NCBI GenBank assembly: GCA_015075635.1 | Contig: JABTUA010000003.1 | Span: 1,860,001 to 1,924,000, forward strand | DNA: 64,000 nucleotides | Origin: Polyangiaceae bacterium | Lineage (GTDB): Bacteria; Myxococcota_A; Polyangia; Polyangiales; Polyangiaceae | Direction of reading: 5' to 3' | Shown here: positions 44,889-52,258 of the stretch, in pieces | How the letters are laid out: each line of letters begins with the position of its first letter | How positions within the stretch are numbered: position 1 is the stretch's first letter | The notes under the pieces: generated by a model | Seen by the model: the letters and a program-made list of their open reading frames with translations, nothing else | Database searches by the model: none | Told to the model about the DNA's origin: nothing | Translations under genes and position numbers: made by a program

Positions 44889-46061
44889 TCACTCGCCGTA
44901 CAAACCGAGCTCGCGGCAGATGATCTGCTGCTGGATCTCGTTCGTGCCTTCCCAGATCGGGCCGACGCGCGCGTCGCGGAAGTAGCGCTCCACCGGCAGG
45001 TCTTCGACGTAGCCGTACGCGCCGTGGATCTGCACCGCGTCGGAGGTGATGGCCACCGCCGCTTCGGTGCAGAAGAGCTTGGCTTCGCTGACCTGTCGCG
45101 CCGCGCGCGCGCCCTGGTCCACGAGCTCCGAGGTGCGCTGCAAGAGCGCGCGGGCCGCGTCGAGGGTGGTGGCCATGCGCGCCAGCTTGAAGCCCGTCGC
45201 CTGGTGCTGCGCGATGGGCTTGCCGAAGGCGGTGCGCTCCTTGGCGTAGGAGAGCGAGGCCTCGAAGGCGGCCTGCGCCACGCCCAGGGAGAGCGCGGAG
45301 ATGAACAAGCGGTTCACGTCCAGGAGCTCCATCATCTGGCGGAAGCCGCGCCCCGCGCCGCTGCCGCCGCCCAGGCCCCCGGCGGGCGCGAAGGCGTCGT
45401 CGAAGAAGACCTCGCTGGTCTCGCTCGAGCGCATGCCGAGCTTCTTCATCGGAGCGCCGACGCTGAGGCCGGGCGTGCCCTTGAGGATCACGTGCACCCC
45501 GATGCCTTGGACGCGTTCCTCGCGGGGTTTGTCGGCGTGGTCTGCGCGCACCGCAGCCACCAGGAAGGCGTCGGCGGTGGGGCCGTTGGAGATGAAGGTC
45601 TTCTGACCAGAGAGGAGCACGCCGCCTTCGGTCTTGGTCGCGGTGGTGAGCATGCCCGCGAGATCCGAGCCGCCGCGGGGCTCGGTGAAGGCGAGGGCCG
45701 GCAGGATCTGTCCTGCCATCAGCGGCTCGAGCAGCGCGCGGTTCGGCGACTCGCCTTGCAGCCGAACCAGGATGGCCGGCGCCAGGACGCTGGCCATGGC
45801 GCCGATGGCGAAGCCGCCGGAGACGCGCGCGATCTCCTCGCCCACGACGCACAGGAGCAGCGCGCCGCCGCCGCTGCCGCCAAGGCTCTCCGGCACGCCG
45901 ATGGAGAGCAGGCCGAGCTCGGCGAGGCGCGGCAGGATGGCCTCTCGCGGGAAACGTCCGCTGGCCTCGGCCGCGGCGACCAGCGGCGCGAGCTCGCGCT
46001 GGGCGAAGTCGCGGACGGTGCGCTGAACGGCAGCTTCCTCGTCGCTCAGGCGGTAGCTCAT
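44889..46061 (-). CDS. Acyl-CoA dehydrogenase
   Basis: A 390-residue FAD enzyme of the acyl-CoA dehydrogenase family. The N-terminal helical domain opens MSYRLSDEEAAVQRTVRDFA. The family motifs ALAFTEPRGGSDLAGM (FAD/substrate loop), KTFISNGPTADAFLV, VQIHGAYGYVEDLPVERYFRDAR and IWEGTNEIQQQIICREL are all seen, in order. It introduces a double bond in acyl-CoA substrates; the chain length is not readable. The start at 46061 is chosen from the motif spacing. It lies upstream of the kinase on the same strand, 42 bp apart. Confidence 0.93.
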   Translation of the reverse strand: MSYRLSDEEAAVQRTVRDFAQRELAPLVAAAEASGRFPREAILPRLAELGLLSIGVPESLGGSGGGALLLCVVGEEIARVSGGFAIGAMASVLAPAILVRLQGESPNRALLEPLMAGQILPALAFTEPRGGSDLAGMLTTATKTEGGVLLSGQKTFISNGPTADAFLVAAVRADHADKPREERVQGIGVHVILKGTPGLSVGAPMKKLGMRSSETSEVFFDDAFAPAGGLGGGSGAGRGFRQMMELLDVNRLFISALSLGVAQAAFEASLSYAKERTAFGKPIAQHQATGFKLARMATTLDAARALLQRTSELVDQGARAARQVSEAKLFCTEAAVAITSDAVQIHGAYGYVEDLPVERYFRDARVGPIWEGTNEIQQQIICRELGLYGE

Positions 46062-46142
46062 GGCGGAAGCCTCGCTCCGCCCCGAGGTCGCGTAAAGCGC
46101 TGCCCATTGACGCGCGCCGCGCGCCGAGCGACCGAGCCCGGG

Positions 46143-46808
46143 ATGCGCGCCTGGGTGCTGTGCCTCGCTCTGCTCACGGGATGCGGGAGCTCGGACGACT
46201 CGAGCCCGGGAGGAGGTGGCAGCGGCGCGGTCGGCGGCGCTGGTGGCGCGGGCGGCATCGCTGGCAGCGGTGGCAGTGCTGGCAGCGGTGGCAGCGCAGG
46301 CGCGGGCGGCTCCTCGGCCTGCGCGCTGCTCGCCCAGAAGCTCCAGGCCGCCCTCGACGGGGCGCGGACCAAGACCGGTAGCCGCGACGCTGCCCTCGCC
46401 GTGACGACGCCGGAGTGCGGCACGAATAGCTACGTCAGCGGCGACTCCGGTCTGACCGGCGCCGAGCTGTTCCGCATCGGCAGCGTGACCAAGACCTACG
46501 TGGCGGCGGTGATTCTGCGCCTGGCCGGCGCCGGGAAGCTGTCGCTCGACGATCACCTCGACAAGTGGGTGAGCGGCGTGCCGAACGGCGACACGATCAG
46601 CGTTCGCATGCTCTTGAACCACACCAGCGGCATCTTCAACTACACCGAGGACGCGGGCTTCCTCGGCGACCTCCAGAAGAAGTGGACGCCGGACGAACTC
46701 GTGGCGCTGGCCGCGGCGCACGGCGCGGTGAACCCTCCGGGCACGACCTGGAAATACTCGAACACCAACTACGTGACCTTGGCGGCGCTCCAGACGTTGT
46801 TCCCGTGA
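46143..46808 (+). pseudogene. Truncated serine beta-lactamase-family lipoprotein
   Basis: 221 residues of a beta-lactamase/D-peptidase-fold lipoprotein. The signal ends in lipobox LALLTGC, then a Gly/Ala/Ser linker (about 20-60). Catalytic SxxK is present (RIGSVTKTYVA) and the YxN motif is reached (KYSNTNY), but the protein stops ten residues later (LAALQTLFP). The KTG/HTG motif and about half the usual length are missing. The stop (46806-46808) directly abuts the pgpA stop (46809-46811), as if a deletion fused the two. It is likely inactive; a very short functional variant cannot be excluded. Confidence 0.8.
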
Positions 46809-47261
46809 TCACCGCGCGAGCCAGCGCGCGCTGAGCCCCGCCAGGGCCCCGGCGAGCACGTCGTCGGCCATGATGCCGACGCCCTTGGGCTCGAGGTGCT
46901 GCACGCCGTCCACCGGTCCCGGCTTCCAGATGTCGAAGACGCGGAACAGCGCCACCGCCAGGAGCTCGCCCTTCCAGCCCGTGCCGCGGGCGATGAGCAG
47001 CGCCAGGAGCACGCCCGCCACCTCGTCCACCACCACGCTCTGCGGATCGTCCTCTCCCAGACGTTCGGCCTCGCGCTCCGCCGCCCAGGTCCCGGCGGCG
47101 GTGATGGCGATCACGGCAGCGGCGTAGGGGAGCGGGCCGAGCGCGCGCAGCGCCAGGTGCAGCGGCAGCGCGCCGAGCGTGCCCACCGTCCCGGGCGCCA
47201 CCGGCGAGCGACCGCAGCCGAACCAGGTGGCGAGCAGGCGCGCGACGAGGGCCGAGTCCAT
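46809..47261 (-). CDS. pgpA: Phosphatidylglycerophosphatase A
   Basis: A 150-residue membrane phosphatase that dephosphorylates phosphatidylglycerol phosphate to phosphatidylglycerol. It shows ATWFGCGRSPVAPGTVGTLGAL near the start, DDPQSVVVDEVAGVLLALL in the middle, VALFRVFDIWKPGPV and a C-terminal GVGIMADDVLAGALAG with the conserved acidic pair. The ATG at 47261 gives the family's length and removes an unrelated upstream stretch. Its 3' end abuts the truncated beta-lactamase gene. Confidence 0.93.
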   Translation of the reverse strand: MDSALVARLLATWFGCGRSPVAPGTVGTLGALPLHLALRALGPLPYAAAVIAITAAGTWAAEREAERLGEDDPQSVVVDEVAGVLLALLIARGTGWKGELLAVALFRVFDIWKPGPVDGVQHLEPKGVGIMADDVLAGALAGLSARWLAR

Positions 47262-47371
47262 GCGCTCGCCACCATAGGCCGCAATCCCCGTAGGATCGAC
47301 CACTTCCCGCCCGTGCAGGCTTTCCCGTTGTGGCGCCGCCGCGGCTGCTCTTACGCTCCCTGACACTGAAC

Positions 47372-48982
47372 ATGGCTCGACTCGACCTCCGCTTCATCGC
47401 CCCCGTTCTCCCGCTCGTCGCCCTGGGCGCGCTTGCCTGCAACAAGCTCAAGCCCACGGGTGGTGAGACCTCCGCCAGCGCGGTGCCCGTCGCCTCCGCG
47501 ACGCCCGCACCCGCCGCCAGCGAGGACTTGCGGCCGCAGGATCCCGGGGCCACCTGCACCGCTGGCGAGCGCAAGGTGCTCGCGAAGTGGGCGAACCGGC
47601 GCACGGGCATCACCCCGGTGCAGATGGGGGACAAGCTCGCGCTCGGCGTCGCCGTCGGGAACAAGCCGCGGGTCGTCGTCCTGGACAAGCAGGGTAAAGG
47701 CGAGGTGGTCAACGTCGCGCTCGCCGACGGCTCGGAGCTCGCCAACGACATCCCCAAGAAGGAGGGCAAGCGCGACATGCAGCGGGTCACGCCGTTCAAG
47801 GCCGCGGACGGCAAGATCACGGCCTACGCCGACTACCGCGACAAGTGGGAGAGCAAGCGCCGCCGCATCGCCTGCGAGCTCGTCGCGAACAAGCAGGTCG
47901 TGCTCGCCTTCGACGGCAAGCCGCTCTTGGATCCGGAGGCCAAGAAGGACGAGAAGAAGGAGCCCGCCAAGGAGGCGGCCAAGGCGCCCGAGGCGGCCGC
48001 GCCCGCCGCGACGGCGCCTGCCCTGGCCGGCAGCGCGGCGGTGGCTTCGGCCGCCAAGGCGCTCGGCGCGATGCGCCGGCTGCGCGCCCCTGGCGCGAAG
48101 GCCGACGCGCCGAAGGCCGACGCCCCGCAGCCCGAGGCGGCGAAGCCCGAGGCGGCGCCGGCAGCGCCGGAGGCAAAGGCGGAGGGCGACAAGAAGGAAG
48201 AGAAGAAGAAGGCGCTGCGCGAGATCCGCGACTGCCGCACCTTCGTGGACAACGACGGCGACGTGTGGGGGCTCGGCACCGAGCTTCACGGCGAGCCGCA
48301 GACGGACGACAGCGTGAAGTGGAGCATGCGCCTGTTCGTGCAGCCGAACGCCAGCGGTGGCTACTACCTGCTCGACTCGGTGCCGTTGCCGAAGGAGCCC
48401 AAGGAGCTCCACACCTGGGAGGCGCCCTCCGCCGCCGAGCGCGACGACGGCTCCATCGCGCTCACCGCGCGCTACCGCGGCACGCTGGTCAGCTTCCTGC
48501 TCAACAAAGATCACAAGCCCACCGGCAAGGTGAAGAGCTACCGCGGCGGTTGGCCCGGCATGGTCGAGCTCACTCCGGACGGCTCGAACCTGCTCCTGCT
48601 CACCTCGTTCAAGGTCTCGGGTGACACCCATGAGCTGCGCATCGGCAAGCTGGGCGCGGGCCTGCCCGCGACCATCGACAAGCCGGTCATCGACGGCGTG
48701 GACGCCTCGCTCTCCGAGCCGAGCCTGGCCATCGCCGGCGGTCAGCGCTGGCTGATGATGCACGCGGGCAAACGCCGCGAGGCGCGCCTGGTGGTGCTGC
48801 CGGTGGACGAGAGCATGAAGGCCACGGGCAAGCCCTACGACGTGGTGGGCACGGCCGGCGGCGTCGCCGAGTCGCGCCTGTTCCCGCTCGACGGCGGCAA
48901 GATCCTGGCGGTCTTCATCCAGGGCACCAAAGAAGGCGACGAGCTGGTGAGCCAGGAGCTGACCTGCGCCGCCAAGAGCTGA
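47372..48982 (+). CDS. Large lipoprotein with Ala/Lys-rich middle
   Basis: A 536-residue lipoprotein: signal lipobox LVALGALAC, an Ala/Pro linker, and a beta-propeller-like body (LGVAVGNKPRVVVLDKQGKG; KDHKPTGKVKSYRGGWPGMV; LRIGKLGAGLP) split by an Ala/Lys/Pro insert of about 100 residues (about 190-290, mainly AKA-type). A paired CTAGERKVL / CRTFVDNDGDVWG suggests one disulfide. I recognise no family. The insert's low complexity is probably an extended spacer. It is followed 11 bp later by the CBS gene. Confidence 0.82.
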   Translation: MARLDLRFIAPVLPLVALGALACNKLKPTGGETSASAVPVASATPAPAASEDLRPQDPGATCTAGERKVLAKWANRRTGITPVQMGDKLALGVAVGNKPRVVVLDKQGKGEVVNVALADGSELANDIPKKEGKRDMQRVTPFKAADGKITAYADYRDKWESKRRRIACELVANKQVVLAFDGKPLLDPEAKKDEKKEPAKEAAKAPEAAAPAATAPALAGSAAVASAAKALGAMRRLRAPGAKADAPKADAPQPEAAKPEAAPAAPEAKAEGDKKEEKKKALREIRDCRTFVDNDGDVWGLGTELHGEPQTDDSVKWSMRLFVQPNASGGYYLLDSVPLPKEPKELHTWEAPSAAERDDGSIALTARYRGTLVSFLLNKDHKPTGKVKSYRGGWPGMVELTPDGSNLLLLTSFKVSGDTHELRIGKLGAGLPATIDKPVIDGVDASLSEPSLAIAGGQRWLMMHAGKRREARLVVLPVDESMKATGKPYDVVGTAGGVAESRLFPLDGGKILAVFIQGTKEGDELVSQELTCAAKS

Positions 48983-48993
48983 TCGGGAGCGCC

Positions 48994-49428
48994 GTGCCGC
49001 ACCGCCGCATCCCGCTGGTGAAGGACGTGATGACGCCCTTCCCGCACTTCATCGACGTCGGGCAGAGCATGTCCGCGGCACGCGAGCTCATGCTCGAGCA
49101 CCGGGTGCGCCATCTGCCCGTGAAGGAGGGCGGCGAGCTCACGGGCGTGGTCTCCGAGCGGGATCTGGAGGTCGTCGCGGTCGTCAGCAAGGCGGCCGGC
49201 GCCGAGCGCGACGTCCCGCTCCGCGAGCTGTGCGAGAAGCAGCTCTACGTCGTCGATCTGCACGCCCCCATGGACGAGGTCGTGCGCCAGATGGGCGAGC
49301 GCCGCGTGGGCACCGCGCTGGTGGTCCGCGACGGGCGCCTGGCGGGCATCATCACCGTGAGCGACGTGTGCCGGCTGTACGGCGAGCTGCTCACGAAGCT
49401 CGCGCCGCCGGACGACGAGCCGGCGTAG
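48994..49428 (+). CDS. Two-CBS-domain protein
   Basis: A 144-residue cytosolic protein consisting of a CBS pair. CBS1 (about 9-66) has VKDVMTPFPHFIDVGQSMSA and LPVKEGGELTGVVSERDLE; CBS2 (about 80-135) has LYVVDLHAPMDEVVRQMGE and ALVVRDGRLAGIITVSDVCR. Stand-alone CBS proteins bind adenine nucleotides and tune partner enzymes. It starts at GTG 48994, 11 bp after the lipoprotein gene, so it is probably co-transcribed; the partner is unknown. Confidence 0.9.
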   Translation: MPHRRIPLVKDVMTPFPHFIDVGQSMSAARELMLEHRVRHLPVKEGGELTGVVSERDLEVVAVVSKAAGAERDVPLRELCEKQLYVVDLHAPMDEVVRQMGERRVGTALVVRDGRLAGIITVSDVCRLYGELLTKLAPPDDEPA

Positions 49429-49430
49429 GG

Positions 49431-49693
49431 TCGCACCGCGGATACGGGCGCGCAGCGCGGCGAGGTGCGGCGGGCGGCGACCGAGGGGCGGCGAGGGGCG
49501 GCGAGAGTAACGCGCATGCGCGCGCGGAACAGAGCTCGAGCGCCGGAGCGGGAGCGGGAGCGGGAGCGGGAGCGGGAGCGGGAGCGGGAGCGGGAGCAGG
49601 AGCGGGAGCGGGAGCAGGAGCGGGAGCGGGAGCAGGAGCGGGAGCGGGAGCGGGAGCGGGAGCGGGAGCAGGAGCGGGAGCGGGAGCAGCGGC
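49431..49693. repeat. GC module plus GGGAGC hexamer array
   Basis: 49446-49530 holds blocks shared (inverted) with 43481-43564, including CGCATGCGCGCGCGGAAC at 49513-49530. From about 49545 to 49693 runs a nearly perfect array of GGGAGC hexamers, a few read as AGGAGC. A second such array lies at 51072-51154. Long Arg/Glu-only open frames in it are artefacts of the 6-bp period. Confidence 0.88.
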
Positions 49694-49770
49694 GGGACCT
49701 ACATGGTGAGCGGTGCATGGCGCCCACGCTTGTGCGGGAGATCACGACCGGGACCGAGGCCCTACAAGGG

Positions 49771-49931
49771 GTGTCCCACGCGAGCGAAGTGTGCGGTTGG
49801 GCGTGCGGTTGGGCGTGCGGTTGGGCGTGCGGGACACCAGGCGACTCGATGCAGCTCGAAGCCTGACGGACGGAGAGGTGTCCCACGCGAGCGAAGTGTG
49901 CGGTTGGGCGTGCGGTTGGGCGTGCGGTTGG
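49771..49931. repeat. Composite repeat island A3: two units
   Basis: Two units, each CCCACGCGAGCGAAGTG followed by three GTGCGGTTGGGC-type 12-mers (the last truncated), separated by a spacer holding CGACTCGATGCAGCTCGA. These are the flanks and 12-mers of islands A1 (direct) and A2 (inverted). It follows the GGGAGC array and precedes dispersed unit B1. Confidence 0.88.
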
Positions 49932-49940
49932 ACAGTGCCC

Positions 49941-50026
49941 GCTGACGCTGGCACTGGCGCGTGCAGCGCTCTGGAGTTCTTCCTCGGCCCATGGAGGACC
50001 ACGCAGCTCGGGTGGGTCGTCCGGGC
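49941..50026. repeat. 86-bp dispersed unit B, copy 1
   Basis: It starts GCTGACGCTGGCACTGGCGC and ends GGTGGGTCGTCCGGGC. It is repeated at 51160-51246 with a handful of changes in the middle (GGAGTTCTTCCTCGG against CGGGATTTGTCCTCGG). It abuts the S23-type pseudogene on its right. Confidence 0.85.
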
Positions 50027-50043
50027 CCCAACCTTCTCTCCCA

Positions 50044-50272
50044 CACCACCGCTTGCTCGCCTGGCACCTCGCCGCGGAGCTCGTGCGGCTCGTGAACGAC
50101 ATCCGCATCAGCGACGCCGAGGACCGGCGCGAGGCGCGGCGGGCCGCCAAGAGCTGCGCGCGCAACGTCGCCGAGGGCGCTGGCCGCACGTCGCGCGCCG
50201 ACAAGGCTCGGGTCTACGCCATCGCCCGCGGCGAGTGCGGCGAGTGCGTCGCAAGCGTCGAGCTCGCGGGCG
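50044..50272 (+). pseudogene. Remnant of a four-helix-bundle (S23/IVP-type) protein gene
   Basis: The frame reads HHRLLAWHLAAELVRLVNDI ... RRAAKSCARNVAEGAGRTSR ... DKARVYAIARGECGECVASV, the clear core of the 23S-rRNA-intervening-sequence/four-helix-bundle family. No ATG is in place: the 5' side is dispersed unit B1 within 20 bp. The 3' side falls into a Pro-rich, unlike-family frame after about 75 residues, so the last helix is lost. Such genes often sit in repeats or rRNA introns. I judge it a broken insertion product. Confidence 0.7.
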
Positions 50273-50410
50273 CGACATCCTCGCCGCCTCCCGTACCTCC
50301 ACCCCCGCAGCTCTGCTCGCACCCAGCGTCGCTCTTGGGTGAGGCCGCGGTTTCATCGCCGCCGCAGCCCGGAGTCAGGCCCACGGAAATGCAAATGAGC
50401 GCCGCTCGCT

Positions 50411-50854
50411 TCACAGCTCGATCCCTCGTGCATCGGCGAATGCGGCGAGCGCGATCTCGAGCTCGAGCGCCTGCCGGAGCGCTTCGACGCCCGCAGCTTC
50501 GGTCTGCGGTTTGAGGAGCGCCCTGGCGACCTGCTTGAACGCGAGGATCTGCGCAAGATCGCCCGCCTCGATCCGGTCCTCGGCGAGCTCTTCGAGAGCG
50601 ATCGCTCGATCGAGCGCCGTCACCAGGGGACGGGTGATGATGATGCCGGCCGGCAACAAGGTTAGCGCCTTCCCGCAAGTCGCGGTCCCCGTCGCGAACG
50701 TCGGGCGGCAGTAGGAGAGCTGAGCGGACACTCGAGCACTGGCTGGCCCTGCCACCAGCAGAAGCGCAAAGGCCGCCGGCACCGCGCATGCGCCGAAGCT
50801 TGCACGCGCAACCAGACCCGGGGCCCCAACCCGCCAGCCCGCCATGAGTCGCAT
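50411..50854 (-). CDS. Hypothetical exported protein
   Basis: About 147 residues from the ATG at 50854. A candidate signal peptide (VPAAFALLLVAGPASA) precedes a body with CRPTFATGTATCGKALTLLP and helical stretches (TALDRAIALEELAEDRIEAG; VEALRQALELEIALAAFADA). One Cys pair could form a disulfide. I recognise no family, and the gene sits among repeats, so it is only moderately supported. Confidence 0.45.
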   Translation of the reverse strand: MRLMAGWRVGAPGLVARASFGACAVPAAFALLLVAGPASARVSAQLSYCRPTFATGTATCGKALTLLPAGIIITRPLVTALDRAIALEELAEDRIEAGDLAQILAFKQVARALLKPQTEAAGVEALRQALELEIALAAFADARGIEL

Positions 50855-51071
50855 GATGAACGCGACCACGCCGGTTGCGCAATCCCCGCCTCACGCGCGG
50901 AGCATTCGTGTCCGCGCGTGTGCGAGTCGGTCCAAGATCACGCAACGTCAGCTTCGCGTTTTCTGCGCCAGATTCGGCGGCCGAGCTCGGAAGCCGGCTC
51001 TCCGCGATGCTGTACCGGTTGAGCTAGACCCGGTCAGGCAGGCGGGTGCAGCTCGGGTGTTGGGCGGAGCC

Positions 51072-51154
51072 GGAGCGGGAGCGGGAGCGGGAGCGGGAGC
51101 AGGAGCAGGAGCGGGAGCGGGAGCGGGAGCGGGAGCGGGAGCGGGAGCGGGAGC
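51072..51154. repeat. Second GGGAGC hexamer array
   Basis: About fourteen GGGAGC hexamers with two AGGAGC variants, directly before dispersed unit B2. The same hexamer lies at 49545-49693, 1.4 kb away. The stretch 50855-51071 has no gene; a decayed tRNA-like segment at about 50955-51035 is not convincing. Confidence 0.85.
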
Positions 51155-51159
51155 ACCGA

Positions 51160-51246
51160 GCTGACGCTGGCACTGGCGCGTGCAGCGCTCTCGGGATTTG
51201 TCCTCGGCTCGTGGAGGACCACGCAGCTCGGGTGGGTCGTCCGGGC
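51160..51246. repeat. Dispersed unit B, copy 2
   Basis: It matches 49941-50026 at both ends (GCTGACGCTGGCACTGGCGC; GGTGGGTCGTCCGGGC), with differences in the middle. It follows the GGGAGC array, as copy 1 follows island A3, so the B unit seems to mark the right end of these repeat islands. Confidence 0.85.
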
Positions 51247-51338
51247 TGCGTGGTTTTCGAGCCCTTCACCGGATGAAAGGACTCGAAAACGACACGCGAG
51301 CGGGGACGCGTGTTTTCGGCGGCCAAAAAGGGAAGCCA

Positions 51339-51635
51339 TCAGAGCTTCGGTGTGGTCTCTCGTCGGCCGTCCCAAACGTGGAGCACGCGGATCATCTGCT
51401 TGCGCTCGTCGATTTCGAAATGGATGTGGCACCGGGACTTCGGCATCAGCAACCGCTTCAAGCCTGGGCGCTTCTCCGTCGGAAATGGCGTTCCAGGCGT
51501 GTCGACAGAGCCAAGGAAATCGATCGCCTCGAGCAGCTCCTGCGCAAAAGTGCTGGGGAAGTCAGCGTGCTTGCTCCAGCGCGCGTTGATGCGCGCGGCA
51601 GCCCGCCCGGCTCGCGTGGAGATGAAAACGTTCAC
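51339..51635 (-). CDS. RelE/ParE-like toxin
   Basis: A 98-residue small basic protein with a ParE/RelE-superfamily look. The N-terminal helix region (FISTRAGRAAARINARWSK; FAQELLEAIDFLGSVDTPG) is followed by strands KRLLMPKSRCHIHFEI and MIRVLHVWDGRRE, the usual end of these mRNA- or gyrase-directed toxins. It begins 4 bp inside the end of the antitoxin gene. The toxin target cannot be told from sequence. Confidence 0.8.
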   Translation of the reverse strand: MNVFISTRAGRAAARINARWSKHADFPSTFAQELLEAIDFLGSVDTPGTPFPTEKRPGLKRLLMPKSRCHIHFEIDERKQMIRVLHVWDGRRETTPKL

Positions 51636-51856
51636 GGCCTGGCCGCAAGGCGCAGGGCAAACTCGCGTGCATCTTCGAAGTCACCGCGCTCGAAATCCTC
51701 CGCGCCTTCTTCGACGGCGCGCTCGAGCTCAGCTCGCTCCTCGGCAGTCATCCGATCTGTCACCGGAAAAACGAGCAGCTCCGCTCCCTCGACAAAGTCC
51801 GCCGGCTCGTCGAGCACGATCTGCCCGTTCTTCACGTGCGCCTTCAGGGCGTTCAT
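51632..51856 (-). CDS. Antitoxin of RelE/ParE-type module
   Basis: A 74-residue acidic protein. The N-terminal MNALKAHVKNGQIVLDEPADF resembles the swapped-hairpin (AbrB/MazE-like) or similar small DNA-binding antitoxins, followed by an acidic helix (AELERAVEEGAEDFERGDF) for toxin binding. It is translationally coupled to the toxin (4-bp overlap). The family label is uncertain, but the pair layout is clear. Confidence 0.75.
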   Translation of the reverse strand: MNALKAHVKNGQIVLDEPADFVEGAELLVFPVTDRMTAEERAELERAVEEGAEDFERGDFEDAREFALRLAARP

Positions 51857-52258
51857 ACGGCCAAAGATAGCACCGCCCCGCGCAGACACCGAGGCCCGCG
51901 TGGGGGGTCCGGGGTCCCACGCGGGCGGAGTCCGGTGTTTCGCACCGCCTGCGGGCTCGGTAACGCTGCGTTGGCCTGCGGCGGTGCGCTTCAGCGCCGC
52001 ACTTCGGGCGCGCGCGCTCAGAGGCGCGCTCGCCGCCGTCTGCCCCAACGGCTGGGTGACCGAGCCGAGTGACGCAAGAGCGCCGCCCTTCACTCGGCGT
52101 CGCCGGAGGACTTCGGCAGTTCGCCGCCGGGTGCGTCGCCGAGTGGATCGCCTTCAGCTTTCGGATCGACCATCGCGTGCCGGAAGGGTGTGGCACGCCC
52201 CGCACATTCCGAGCTCCGCCGCCCGCACGGTGCGGTTCAGGCGCGAGCCCCCTTCGAC
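51857..52258. other. Gene-free GC-rich stretch
   Basis: About 400 bp between the antitoxin start and the ABC-F stop. I see no gene and no strong stem-loop beyond ordinary GC-rich pairing. It holds one copy of a GGTGCGCTTCAGCGCCGCAC hairpin-like block near 51983. Open frames here read as shadows. Confidence 0.5.

Noticed and set aside
49545..49693. Arg/Glu-repeat protein in the GGGAGC array
   Set aside because: It is pure hexamer translation, lacks a start context, and is the same artefact as at 51072-51154.
50955..51035. tRNA-like sequence on the minus strand (TAGCTCAACCGGTACAGCA)
   Set aside because: The D-arm has a mismatch, there is no proper T-loop GTTCGA and no closing acceptor stem, so at most a decayed tRNA fragment.
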